From Clostridia bacterium (GTDB taxonomy: Bacteria; Bacillota; Clostridia; Oscillospirales; Butyricicoccaceae), in the NCBI GenBank assembly GCA_017521295.1, contig JAFXDF010000079.1, positions 1-38,001 on the forward strand: DNA of 38,001 nt, written 5' to 3'. The position numbers and the translations under genes are program-made. The notes beneath the pieces were generated by a model. It saw nothing but the letters and a program-made list of their open reading frames with translations, did not search any database and had not been told where the DNA came from. Shown here piece after piece: positions 16,374 to 23,800 of this stretch; position 1 is the first letter of the stretch, and each line of letters opens with the position of its first letter.

Positions 16374-17075
16374 TTATTCTTTGCCGGCGGTGGCCCCTTC
16401 CTGCAGTTCAAACTTGTAGCCCACGCCCCAGACGGTCTTGATCTCCCACTGGTCGGATACGCCCTGGAGTTTTTCCCGCAGGCGCTTTACGTGGACGTCC
16501 ACCGTCCGGGTGTCGCCGAAATAGTCAAAGCCCCAAACGTCGTCCAGCAGCTGTGCCCGGGTGAACACCCGGTTGGGAGAGCTGGCCAGGAAGTACAAAA
16601 GCTCGATCTCTTTGGGCGGGATCTCCATCTTGCTGCCCTTGACGGTAATATTATAGGACTGCTTGTCGATGATGAGATTGTCAAAAAGAAGCTTGGGCTC
16701 ACCAATATCCTGGTCAAAGCGGCGCAGCACCGCCCGGACACGGGCGATGACTTCCCGCATTTCAAAGGGCTTGGTGATATAGTCGTCGGCGCCCAGCTCC
16801 AGCAGGGTCACCTTGTCAAACACTTCGCCCTTGGCGGTGAGCACGATCACCGGGGTGTTGGAAAAGGTGCGCAGCTCCCGGATCATCTGGGTGCCGTCCA
16901 TGACGGGCATCATCAGATCCAGCAGCACCAGGTCGGGATGGGCCCGCTTGAAGGTGCGCAGGCCGTCGGCGCCGTCCTGGGCGGTCTCGATGCGATAGCC
17001 CTCCTGGGCCAGGTACAGCTGCAGCAGCTCCCGGATATTGACGTCATCTTCTACAATCAAAATGGTTTTTTCCAT
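16374..17075 (-). CDS. OmpR/PhoB-family response regulator
   Basis: A 233-residue two-domain transcription factor. Receiver domain residues: acidic pocket D10/D11, phospho-acceptor D53 (LVLLDLMMP), T80 and K102 (ITKPFE). The C-terminal winged helix (about 130-225) has the typical NRVFTRAQLLDDVWG and RTVDVHVKRLREKL. It is first in an operon with the histidine kinase and htrA, and likely controls htrA and itself. A 14-bp palindrome lies upstream of its putative -10 element. ATG 17075 follows AAAGGAGG. Confidence 0.95.
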   Translation of the reverse strand: MEKTILIVEDDVNIRELLQLYLAQEGYRIETAQDGADGLRTFKRAHPDLVLLDLMMPVMDGTQMIRELRTFSNTPVIVLTAKGEVFDKVTLLELGADDYITKPFEMREVIARVRAVLRRFDQDIGEPKLLFDNLIIDKQSYNITVKGSKMEIPPKEIELLYFLASSPNRVFTRAQLLDDVWGFDYFGDTRTVDVHVKRLREKLQGVSDQWEIKTVWGVGYKFELQEGATAGKE

Positions 17076-17119
17076 AGAGTACGTCCTCCTTTTCTCAGAA
17101 AAACGGTTTTATTGCCTCT

Positions 17120-17125
17120 ATTATA
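17120..17125 (-). promoter_or_regulatory. Candidate -10 element for the regulator-kinase-htrA operon
   Basis: TATAAT on the minus strand, about 45 bp upstream of the response-regulator start. No good -35 at 16-18 bp, which would fit an activator-dependent promoter. Confidence 0.4.
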
Positions 17126-17147
17126 AGCGAAAACACGGCAAAAAGCA

Positions 17148-17161
17148 TCACAAAATTGTGA
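17148..17161. promoter_or_regulatory. Palindrome, candidate operator
   Basis: TCACAA-AA-TTGTGA, six-base inverted arms, located about 23 bp upstream of the -10 above and about 63 bp upstream of the divergent aminotransferase promoter. The bound protein is unknown. Confidence 0.35.
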
Positions 17162-17223
17162 ACAAGCGCAATTTCAGCGGCCTTTGAATCGGAAAATCTG
17201 TCGATTCTTTTCCGCCCTTGCTA

Positions 17224-17252
17224 TTGACAGAAATCTGTTTCGGATTTACAAT
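17224..17252 (+). promoter_or_regulatory. Strong promoter of the aminotransferase gene
   Basis: Perfect TTGACA (17224-17229), 17-bp spacer, TACAAT (17247-17252). The leader is about 68 nt. Confidence 0.85.
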
Positions 17253-17326
17253 AAAAATGGTTCATAGCGTAAACGCTTTTGAGCTGTTGAGCAAATAATC
17301 AAAAATACATAAAGAGGTGCTGCAAC

Positions 17327-18523
17327 ATGAAATTTTCCGCCAAAGTCGAAAAGTGCGGCCTGTCCCCCATGCGTAAGTTTCATCCCTACGCTGTCAAGGC
17401 CAAGGCTGCCGGCAAGTACATCTATCATCTGAACATCGGCCAGCCCGACGTGGAGACTCCCAAGGCTTTCTTTGACGCTGTCAAGAACTTTGAACAGCCC
17501 GTTCTGGAGTACGCTCCCTCCCCCGGTATCCCCGTGCTGATCGATGCCATCCAGAAGTACTATGACGACCTGGGCATGCATTTTGAGAAGGACGAGATCC
17601 AGATCACTACCGGTGGTTCCGAGGCTCTGCAGATCGTTCTGAACACCATTCTGGACGACGGCGACGAGATCCTGATCCCCGAGCCCTACTATCCCAACTA
17701 CAACACCATGGTCAACCTGACCGGCGGTAAGATCGTCCCCATCCCCTCCACTCCCGAGGAAGGCTATCACTATGCCGAGCGCTCCAAGATCGAGGCCTGC
17801 ATCACCGATAAGACCCGCGCCATCATGTGCACCAACCCCGGCAACCCCACCGGCGTCGTTCTGACTCCCGATGAGATGCGTCTGATGGTCGACATCGCCA
17901 AGGAGCACAACCTGTTCATCATCGGCGACGAGGCTTACCGTGAGTTCGTCTACGGCGGCGAGCCCCTGCAGTCCCTGGGCCAGTTCGAGGATGCCGCTGA
18001 GAACGTCATCGTTCTGGACACCGTTTCCAAGCGCTTCTCCGCTTGCGGCGCCCGTGTTGGCTGCATCATCTCCCGCAACAAGGAGCTGATGGCTCACACC
18101 ATGAAGATGTGCCAGGCCCGTCTGTGCGTTGCCACCCTGGACCAGATCGCTTCTGCCGCTCTGTACGAAGTCGGCCCCGAGTACTTCGCCGCTGTCCGTG
18201 ACGAGTACAAGGCCCGCCGCGATACCTGTATGGAAGGTCTGAAGAAGATCCCCGGCGTCGTCTGCGAGTGCCCCAAGGGTGCTTTCTACATCATGGCCAA
18301 GCTGCCCATCGATGACGCTGACAAGTTCCAGATCTGGCTGCTGGAAGAGTTCGAGGACAACGGCGAGACCGTCCAGTTCTCCCCCGCTCAGTCCATGTAC
18401 GCCACTCCCGGCAAGGGCATCAACGAGATCCGTATGGCCTACGTCCTGGAGCAGCACAAGCTGGCCCGCGCCATGGAGCTGCTGGGCATCGCTCTGGAGA
18501 AGTACAACGCTCTGAACAAGTAA
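17327..18523 (+). CDS. Pyridoxal phosphate-dependent aminotransferase (class I/II)
   Basis: A 398-residue fold-type I aminotransferase of the aspartate-aminotransferase superfamily; these move amino groups between amino acids and 2-oxo acids. Visible: substrate-loop NIGQPDVETP (about 36-45), TTGGSEAL cofactor-phosphate region, NPGNPTG (about 166-172), DEAYREF with the PLP-N1 aspartate, and the Schiff-base lysine in TVSKRFSACGARVG. The C-terminal arginine region is near EIRMAYV. Substrate cannot be read from sequence; aspartate, alanine or aromatic amino acids are all possible. Codon use is extremely biased, as in pckA, suggesting high expression, and a near-consensus promoter and a clean terminator support this. 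It stands alone as a transcription unit. Confidence 0.95.
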   Translation: MKFSAKVEKCGLSPMRKFHPYAVKAKAAGKYIYHLNIGQPDVETPKAFFDAVKNFEQPVLEYAPSPGIPVLIDAIQKYYDDLGMHFEKDEIQITTGGSEALQIVLNTILDDGDEILIPEPYYPNYNTMVNLTGGKIVPIPSTPEEGYHYAERSKIEACITDKTRAIMCTNPGNPTGVVLTPDEMRLMVDIAKEHNLFIIGDEAYREFVYGGEPLQSLGQFEDAAENVIVLDTVSKRFSACGARVGCIISRNKELMAHTMKMCQARLCVATLDQIASAALYEVGPEYFAAVRDEYKARRDTCMEGLKKIPGVVCECPKGAFYIMAKLPIDDADKFQIWLLEEFEDNGETVQFSPAQSMYATPGKGINEIRMAYVLEQHKLARAMELLGIALEKYNALNK

Positions 18524-18540
18524 GTTATCCCTTACATACA

Positions 18541-18568
18541 AAAGTCGGCCTTTCGGGGCCGACTTTTT
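18541..18568 (+). terminator. Terminator of the aminotransferase gene
   Basis: A 10-bp stem (18541-18550 with 18557-18566), loop TTTCGG, followed by TT and G-interrupted T residues. Confidence 0.9.
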
Positions 18569-18572
18569 GTTG

Positions 18573-18601
18573 TTTACAATCGTGTCGAATTGGGGTACAA
18601 T
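18573..18601 (+). promoter_or_regulatory. Promoter of the rpe transcript
   Basis: TTTACA (18573-18578), 17-bp spacer, TACAAT (18596-18601). It predicts a start near 18608 and a leader of about 140 nt. Confidence 0.7.
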
Positions 18602-18608
18602 ATCATAA

Positions 18609-18748
18609 ATAAAATGGGGAGCCCCGAAAGGCTCCCCTATCGCAAGGCAGCCGGGCCGCCGAAGGGCCGTTCCGCGGAAACGGCCTGGTACAGTCTATGC
18701 AGGCCGGCTGCCCTTTGACAGAATACTTGCGGAAAGAAGGTTTTTCCT
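18609..18748 (+). promoter_or_regulatory. Structured 5' leader of rpe, candidate cis-regulatory RNA
   Basis: Between the promoter and the rpe start lie four possible stems. P1 is GGGGAGCC/GGCTCCCC (18616-18623 with 18630-18637). P2 is CGCAAG/CTTGCG (18641-18646 with 18726-18731) and encloses P3, GCAGCCGG/CCGGCTGC (18647-18654 with 18704-18711), which in turn encloses P4, GGCCGTT/AACGGCC (18665-18671 with 18679-18685). The 3' arm of P2 ends a few bases before the ribosome site AGAAGG. A competing GGAAA/TTTCC hairpin (18731-18735 with 18743-18747) would hold that site in its loop. I do not recognise a known riboswitch class. GC-rich DNA folds easily, so this is a hypothesis. Confidence 0.4.
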
Positions 18749-19396
18749 ATGACCATGCTTGCCCCCTCCATCCTCTCTGCCGACTTTGCCAATCTCCAGC
18801 GCGACGTGGAACTGGTGCTCAATGCCGGCGCCGACTGGCTGCACGTGGACGTGATGGACGGCCATTTCGTGCCCAATATCTCCATCGGCGTACCCGTTGT
18901 CAAATCCCTGCGCAAGGCCACCACCGGCTTTCTGGATGTGCATCTGATGATCTCTCAGCCCGAAAAATACATTGACGCCTTTGCAAAGGCGGGCGCCGAT
19001 CTGCTGAACGTTCACGTGGAGGCCGAGGGCGACATGGCCGCCATGCTGAAGCACATCCGGGAGCTGGGCTGCAAGAGCGCGCTCACCATCAAGCCCAACA
19101 CCCCCGCCGAGGCGGTGTTCCCCTATCTGCCCCTGTGCGACATGATCCTGGTCATGTCGGTGGAGCCCGGCTTCGGCGGACAGAAGTTCATGCCCTCCGC
19201 CCTGCCCAAGCTGCAGGCGCTGAAGGCCGAGATCGCCCGCCAGGGCCTGGAATGCCTGCTGGAGATCGACGGCGGCATCAACCTGGAAAATGCCAAGGAG
19301 GCCGCCGACGCCGGCGCCGATGTGCTGGTTGCCGGCTCCGCCGTGTTCGGCGCCCAGGACGTTGCGGCAACCGTCAAGGCTTTTAAAACTGTATAA
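18749..19396 (+). CDS. rpe: Ribulose-phosphate 3-epimerase
   Basis: Rpe interconverts ribulose 5-phosphate and xylulose 5-phosphate in the pentose phosphate pathway. The 215-residue TIM barrel carries APSILSADF (5-13), HVDVMDGHFVPN (metal-binding His/Asp), DVHLMI, MSVEPGFGGQKF and EIDGGIN, all family signatures with metal ligands and the catalytic Asp pair intact. The start ATG 18749 is 8 nt after AGAAGG; a second ATG two codons later is also possible. It is transcribed alone, with a long leader and a strong terminator, and is not in a cluster with the rsgA/thiN genes often found next to rpe in Bacillota. Confidence 0.96.
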   Translation: MTMLAPSILSADFANLQRDVELVLNAGADWLHVDVMDGHFVPNISIGVPVVKSLRKATTGFLDVHLMISQPEKYIDAFAKAGADLLNVHVEAEGDMAAMLKHIRELGCKSALTIKPNTPAEAVFPYLPLCDMILVMSVEPGFGGQKFMPSALPKLQALKAEIARQGLECLLEIDGGINLENAKEAADAGADVLVAGSAVFGAQDVAATVKAFKTV

Positions 19397-19447
19397 CTTT
19401 AGCGCTTTAGCAATTATGCATTCACTGCATATATTCACTGCCAATTT

Positions 19448-19480
19448 CAGCGGGTTTTCATCGGAAAACCCGCTGTTTTT
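19448..19480 (+). terminator. Terminator of rpe
   Basis: A 12-bp perfect stem (19448-19459 with 19464-19475), loop ATCG, followed by TTTTT. Confidence 0.93.
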
Positions 19481-19546
19481 GTGCGTACCCTACAATAATC
19501 AGCACATTTTTTTGGCAGTTTAAATGGGGTTTTGCACAGAAAGCTA

Positions 19547-19575
19547 TTTACAAACCGTTCAATATTTGGTATACT
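19547..19575 (+). promoter_or_regulatory. Promoter of the first nhaC-like gene
   Basis: TTTACA (19547-19552), 17-bp spacer, TATACT (19570-19575), about 35 bp before the start codon. Confidence 0.75.
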
Positions 19576-19610
19576 GAGACCACAAAATACTTACAAAGGA
19601 GCGTCTTGTC

Positions 19611-21251
19611 ATGAAACGCAACAATCTCATGAAAGTCTTGCTCGTCACCCTGTGCGTGGCTCTGATGCTGAGCATCGGCTGCTTCGCCGGCGACGAAGCC
19701 CCTGCAAGCTTTGCCTACAACACTCTGTGGGCTGCACTGCCCCCCATCATCGCCATCGGCCTGGCTCTGATCACCAAGGAAGTTTATTCTTCTCTGTTCC
19801 TTGGTATCACCGTCGGTGCTCTGCTGTACACCGAGTTCTCCTTTATGCCCACCTTCGTGCACATCTTCGAGGGCGGCATCATCGCCAACCTGTCCGACAG
19901 CTACAACGTCGGTATTCTGATCTTCCTGGTCATCCTGGGCGTTATGGTCCAGCTGATGAACGCCGCCGGCGGCTCCGCTGCCTTCGGTAAGTGGTCCAAC
20001 GAGAACATCAAGAGCCGCGTCACCGCTCAGCTGTCCGTTATCGCTCTGGGCTGCCTGATCTTTATCGACGACTATTTCAACTGCCTGACTGTCGGTTCCG
20101 TTATGCGTCCCGTTACCGATAAGCACAAGGTCTCCCGTGCCAAGCTGGCTTACCTGATCGACGCCACCGCCGCTCCCGTCTGTATCATCGCTCCCATTTC
20201 TTCCTGGGCTGCCGCTGTTACCGGCGTTATCGACGGTGTTGAGGGTCTGGGCCTGTTTATCAACGCTATCCCCTACAACTACTACGCTCTGCTGACCCTG
20301 TTCATGATGATCCTGATGACCGTTCTGAAGGTCGAGTTCGGCCCCATGGCCAAGCACGAGAAGAACGCTCTGGAAAAAGGTGACATCTACACCACTCCCG
20401 ACCGTCCCTATGCCAACGCTACCGACGAGCCCCTGTCCACCAAGGGCAAGGTCATCGACCTGGTCTTCCCCGTTGTTGTCCTGATCGTCTGCTGCATCCT
20501 GGGTCTGGTTTACACCGGCGGCTTCTTCTCCGGCGACGCCACCTTCGCCTCCGCCTTCTCCGGCGCTGACGCTTCCCTGGGTCTGACCTACGGTTCTTTC
20601 TTCGGCCTGGTCATCACTGTGGTCTTCTACATGATCCGCCGCGTTCTGACCTTCCGTCAGATGATGGATCTGATCCCCGACGGCTTCAAGGCCATGGTTC
20701 CCGCCATCCTGATCCTGACCTTCGCTTGGACTCTGAAGTCCATGACCGACTCCCTGGGCCTGAAGGATTTCATCGCTGATATCGTTCGTACCTTCCCCGA
20801 TACCATGCTGAGCTTCCTGCCCGCAGTCATCTTCCTGATCGCCTGCGTCATGGCTTTCGCCACCGGTACTTCCTGGGGTACCTTCGGTATGCTGATCCCC
20901 ATCGTCGTTGCCGCCTTTACCGATCCCGCCGTCGGCTTCCTGCCCGGCTATGAGACCATCGGTACCATCCTGGTTTCCGCCTGTATGGCCGGTGCCGTCT
21001 GCGGCGACCACTGCTCCCCCATCTCCGACACCACCATCATGGCTTCCGCCGGCGCACAGTGCAACCATCTGAACCACGTTCAGACTCAGCTGCCCTATGC
21101 CATCTCCGCCGCCGGTGTGTCCTTTGTGTCCTACCTGATCGCCGGCTTTATCCAGAACTGGATCATCTGCCTGATCATCGCTTTCGCTCTGATGGCTGCC
21201 TTCGTGTTCATTGCCAACATCAAGACCACCCAGCAGAAGGCCAAGGCCTAA
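19611..21251 (+). CDS. Na+/H+ antiporter, NhaC family, 546 aa
   Basis: A polytopic secondary transporter of the NhaC group; relatives exchange Na+ for H+ or couple organic-acid exchange to ions. The hydrophobicity pattern gives about 11-13 helices. Motifs include LIFIDDYFNCLTVGSVMRPVTD split over about 142-165, TAAPVCIIAPISSWAA, TGTSWGTFGMLIPI and GDHCSPISDTTIMAS, matching the two repeat halves of the family. It begins with a signal-peptide-like segment (KR near the start, hydrophobic 8-22, then Cys24 and an acidic stretch), longer than in classic NhaC. Codon use is highly biased, as in pckA, implying strong expression. AAAGGAG lies 9 nt before ATG. Transported ion and co-substrate cannot be told from sequence. 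Confidence 0.9.
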   Translation: MKRNNLMKVLLVTLCVALMLSIGCFAGDEAPASFAYNTLWAALPPIIAIGLALITKEVYSSLFLGITVGALLYTEFSFMPTFVHIFEGGIIANLSDSYNVGILIFLVILGVMVQLMNAAGGSAAFGKWSNENIKSRVTAQLSVIALGCLIFIDDYFNCLTVGSVMRPVTDKHKVSRAKLAYLIDATAAPVCIIAPISSWAAAVTGVIDGVEGLGLFINAIPYNYYALLTLFMMILMTVLKVEFGPMAKHEKNALEKGDIYTTPDRPYANATDEPLSTKGKVIDLVFPVVVLIVCCILGLVYTGGFFSGDATFASAFSGADASLGLTYGSFFGLVITVVFYMIRRVLTFRQMMDLIPDGFKAMVPAILILTFAWTLKSMTDSLGLKDFIADIVRTFPDTMLSFLPAVIFLIACVMAFATGTSWGTFGMLIPIVVAAFTDPAVGFLPGYETIGTILVSACMAGAVCGDHCSPISDTTIMASAGAQCNHLNHVQTQLPYAISAAGVSFVSYLIAGFIQNWIICLIIAFALMAAFVFIANIKTTQQKAKA

Positions 21252-21273
21252 ATCACAAACCACATAAAAGCAT

Positions 21274-21307
21274 CCGCCGGGAGAACTTCTCCCGGCGGTC
21301 TTTTTTT
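21274..21307 (+). terminator. Terminator of the first nhaC-like gene
   Basis: A 10-bp GC-rich stem (21274-21283 with 21289-21298) followed by TCTTTTTTT. Its T-run overlaps the stop codon of the convergent S1-domain gene, and it may act in both directions. Confidence 0.92.
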
Positions 21308-22232
21308 ATGCAAATACCGTTTCCACGCAGTGCCGGAGGCAGGTCTCCGGCTGATATTGCCAGCGGCTGAGCCGCCCCTCCCGGATCCAATAATCCTCGT
21401 CTTCGATCAATCGCTTGCCCTCCCCTGGCAGCACATCCAGAATGGACAGCTTGATCTTCATCCGGTCGGGCAGGACGGACTTTACGAACACCGAAGCAAG
21501 CATACCCGGCCGTACCCCCTCGCAAGGCTCGGCAAGCCCGGACAGATTGGGCGCCAGCTCCACAAAGACGCCATAAGGCTCCACGCTGCGGACGATGCCC
21601 CGGAGAGCGGTGCCGGCGCGGATGCGCCCGGCATTTTCCATCCAGGTGCCCAGCAGCTCCCTGTGGGTAAGGCAGATGCGCCCGCCGGCCTCCTTACGCA
21701 GCACGGCCGCCAGCACGGTCTGTCCCGGCGTGAATCGCTGATTGGCGTGGCTGATGCGGGACACCGAGATATTTTCGATGCCGATCATGGACACCAGGCC
21801 CCGGCCCATGTCCACAAACGCGCCGAATTGCTCCAGATGGGTCACAGTGGCCCGGATGATCTCACCGGGGTGCAGATGATCCCGGAAGTGCTCCGATGCC
21901 TCCTGCTGCACAAGTCTCCGGGACAGCACAAAGGTTTCCCCATCCCGCCCGATCACCTTGAAGCACACCGGCTTGCCCACCCGGGACAGAATGGCGATCT
22001 CCCGGAGATTGCCCCGGTCGGCCCCCAAGCCGGCCTCCTCCCGGGGGATGCGCCCCCGAAACGGTCCCAGGCGCACGTGCAGATCCCTTCGCTCATCGCA
22101 CATGGTGGCCATTCCCTCCAGCGTTACGCCGTCACGCTGGGCCTCCAACAGCCCCTCTTCGGTGGTCAGACAGGCCCTGTTTTGCTCATTTTCCAGCAAA
22201 TGCCCCTCCGGCAAATAGATTCCCTGCGGCAT
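21306..22232 (-). CDS. S1 RNA-binding domain protein
   Basis: A 308-residue cytoplasmic protein with at least two S1/OB folds: a well-formed one at about 119-190 (GEIIRATVTHLEQFGAFVDM...SMIGIENIS) and a second at about 205-275 (GTALRGIVRSVEPYGVFVEL). The N-terminal 110 residues include a degenerate S1-like segment (DLHVRLGPFRGRIPREEAG). Ribosomal protein S1-like proteins of this size occur in Clostridia and bind mRNA, but the canonical six-domain S1 or IspH-S1 fusion is not seen here. ATG 22232 lies 7 nt after GGAGG; an upstream in-frame start at 22262 lacks a ribosome site. A role in translation or RNA stability is inference. Confidence 0.85.
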   Translation of the reverse strand: MPQGIYLPEGHLLENEQNRACLTTEEGLLEAQRDGVTLEGMATMCDERRDLHVRLGPFRGRIPREEAGLGADRGNLREIAILSRVGKPVCFKVIGRDGETFVLSRRLVQQEASEHFRDHLHPGEIIRATVTHLEQFGAFVDMGRGLVSMIGIENISVSRISHANQRFTPGQTVLAAVLRKEAGGRICLTHRELLGTWMENAGRIRAGTALRGIVRSVEPYGVFVELAPNLSGLAEPCEGVRPGMLASVFVKSVLPDRMKIKLSILDVLPGEGKRLIEDEDYWIREGRLSRWQYQPETCLRHCVETVFA

Positions 22233-22279
22233 TTTTGTTCCTCCTTTTTCTTTCTGCACCATCTATATGCCGCAATTGC

Positions 22280-22308
22280 TTGTAAATCCCATCTTTTCTT
22301 TGTATAAT
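22280..22308 (+). promoter_or_regulatory. Promoter of the DUF951-udp-Nudix operon
   Basis: TTGTAA (22280-22285), 17-bp spacer, TATAAT (22303-22308), about 24 bp before the first start codon. Confidence 0.75.
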
Positions 22309-22331
22309 AGAGAAAAGCGAGGTCATTTGCC

Positions 22332-22529
22332 ATGGAAATTCGACTGGACGATATTGTCGTGATGAAAAAGTCCCATCCCTGCGGTGAGAGCAGTTTTTCG
22401 GTGCTGCGCACGGGGATGGATATCAAACTGCGCTGCGAGGGCTGTGGGCGGGAAGTCATGCTGCCCCGGCAAAAGGCGGAAAAACAGATCAAATCCATCA
22501 TTCGCAAGGAGGAAACACCATGTTTGTAG
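22332..22529 (+). CDS. DUF951 family protein (YyzM-like), 65 aa
   Basis: A small basic protein with the DUF951 pattern: MKKSHPCGES, then VLRTGMDIKLRCEGCGREVMLPR and a lysine-rich tail. Cys17 and the CxxC pair (Cys35, Cys38) could bind a metal. The family is common in Bacillota and of unknown function, probably nucleic-acid associated. It overlaps the udp start by 10 nt, so translation is likely coupled. The ribosome site GCGAGGT is a little far (11 nt) from ATG. Confidence 0.88.
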   Translation: MEIRLDDIVVMKKSHPCGESSFSVLRTGMDIKLRCEGCGREVMLPRQKAEKQIKSIIRKEETPCL

Positions 22530-23293
22530 ACGGAAAACAGATGCATATCGCATTGAAAAAGGGCGACGTTGGCCGCTATGTGATCGTTCCCGGCGACCCC
22601 GGAAGATGCGAAAAGATCGCGAAATACTTTGACGACGCCCACTTCGTGGCCTCCAACCGGGAGTTCACCACCTGGACGGGCACCCTTCTTGGCGAAAAAG
22701 TCAGCGTGTGCTCCACCGGTATCGGCGGTCCCAGCACGGCCATCGCCATTGAAGAGCTGGTGGAATGCGGCGCCGACACCTTTATCCGTTTGGGCACCTC
22801 CGGCGGCATTGATCTTTCCGTCCAGGGCGGCGATGTGGTGGTAGCCACCGGTGCCGTACGCCAGGAGGGTACCTCCCGGGAATACATGCCTTTGGAATAC
22901 CCTGCCGTGCCCGATTTTGACGTGGCGCTGGCTCTTCGTGACGGCATCCGGGCCGCCGGTCTCAAGGTGCACACCGGCGTTGTCCAGGCCAAGGACAGCT
23001 TTTACGGCCAGCACCGGCCCGCTGTGATGCCCATCGCCCCCAAGCTGGAGTACCAGTGGGACGCCTGGAAAAAAGGCGGCGTGCTGTGCTCCGAGATGGA
23101 GAGCGCTGCCCTGTTCACCGTGTGCAATTACCTCCGGGTGCGTTCGGGCGCGGCCTTCCACGTAATCTGGAACCAGGAGCGGCGGGATGCCGGCATCGAC
23201 GATGTCCACGCCCCCGACATGGAGCCCACCCTCAAGGCCGTTATCGAAGCCCTCAAGCTGCTGATCCAGCGTGACCGGGAGGCCTGGGCATGA
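22520..23293 (+). CDS. udp: Uridine phosphorylase
   Basis: A 257-residue nucleoside phosphorylase-I family enzyme that cleaves uridine with phosphate to uracil and ribose 1-phosphate. Visible: VIVPGDPGRCEKIAKYFD (phosphate-binding Gly/Arg), STGIGGPSTAIAIEEL, IRLGTSGG (about 91-98), QAKDSFYGQHRP (uracil-specific loop with Gln and Arg), and SEMESAALF (ribose-binding Met/Glu). The QxxxSFYGQ loop favours uridine phosphorylase over purine nucleoside phosphorylase. AAGGAGG lies before ATG inside the end of the DUF951 gene. The stop overlaps the Nudix start by 4 nt. Confidence 0.92.
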   Translation: MFVDGKQMHIALKKGDVGRYVIVPGDPGRCEKIAKYFDDAHFVASNREFTTWTGTLLGEKVSVCSTGIGGPSTAIAIEELVECGADTFIRLGTSGGIDLSVQGGDVVVATGAVRQEGTSREYMPLEYPAVPDFDVALALRDGIRAAGLKVHTGVVQAKDSFYGQHRPAVMPIAPKLEYQWDAWKKGGVLCSEMESAALFTVCNYLRVRSGAAFHVIWNQERRDAGIDDVHAPDMEPTLKAVIEALKLLIQRDREAWA

Positions 23294-23742
23294 GCCGAAA
23301 GATCCCCGTGACCCTGACCAATATGTGCATGGTGCAGGACGGCGACCGGGTGCTGGTGCAGAACCGCATCGACCCCGACTGGCCGGGTATTACCTTTCCC
23401 GGCGGCCACGTGGAAAGCGGCGAGTCCTTTGCCGCATCGGTCATCCGGGAGGTGTTCGAGGAGACCGGCCTCACCATTGAAAATCCCCGTTTGTGCGGCG
23501 TGAAAGAATGGGAGAACAAGGACGGCAGCCGGTACATGGTTCTGCTGTACAAGACCGATCAGTTCTCCGGAGAACTGCAAAGTTCTGACGAAGGGGAAGT
23601 CTTTTGGGTCCACTTTGATGAGCTTCCCACGTTGAAACTGGGCCTGGACTTTCAAAAACATCTGGAGCTGTTTTTAAACGATGATCTTTCAGAAGCATTT
23701 TATGAAAACACTTCTGAAGGCTGGAAATTACATCTACTGTAA
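23290..23742 (+). CDS. Nudix hydrolase (MutT-like, probable NTP pyrophosphatase)
   Basis: A 150-residue Nudix protein with a complete box GHVESGESFAASVIREVFEE followed by TGL (about residues 39-61), matching Gx5Ex7REUxEExGU exactly. The segment WPGITFPGGHVE suits the 8-oxo-dGTP diphosphatase subgroup. It is coupled to udp by an ATGA overlap, suggesting a nucleotide-salvage or clean-up role. The exact substrate is not determined by the sequence. Its C-terminal third is AT-richer than neighbouring genes. Confidence 0.9.
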   Translation: MSRKIPVTLTNMCMVQDGDRVLVQNRIDPDWPGITFPGGHVESGESFAASVIREVFEETGLTIENPRLCGVKEWENKDGSRYMVLLYKTDQFSGELQSSDEGEVFWVHFDELPTLKLGLDFQKHLELFLNDDLSEAFYENTSEGWKLHLL

Positions 23743-23763
23743 AGTAATACAACTTCACATAAT

Positions 23764-23800
23764 AAAAGCCTCATTTCCAATGCGGAAATGAGGCTTTTTT
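23764..23800. terminator. Bidirectional terminator between the Nudix and DUF1294 genes
   Basis: A 15-bp stem (23764-23778 with 23784-23798), loop AATGC, with T-run on the plus strand and AAAA/TTTT ends that also serve the minus strand. Confidence 0.93.

Noticed and set aside
17246..18541. A 431-codon minus-strand frame opposite the aminotransferase gene
   Set aside because: Same codon-bias effect; the plus-strand gene is unambiguous.
18637..18924. Minus-strand frame over the rpe leader
   Set aside because: Overlaps rpe in antisense and has no ribosome site; the leader is better explained as untranslated RNA.
19548..21263. A 571-codon minus-strand frame opposite the first nhaC-like gene
   Set aside because: Asp/Gly/Gln-rich low-complexity product expected from the reverse complement of highly biased codons; the plus-strand gene has promoter, ribosome site, membrane pattern and terminator.
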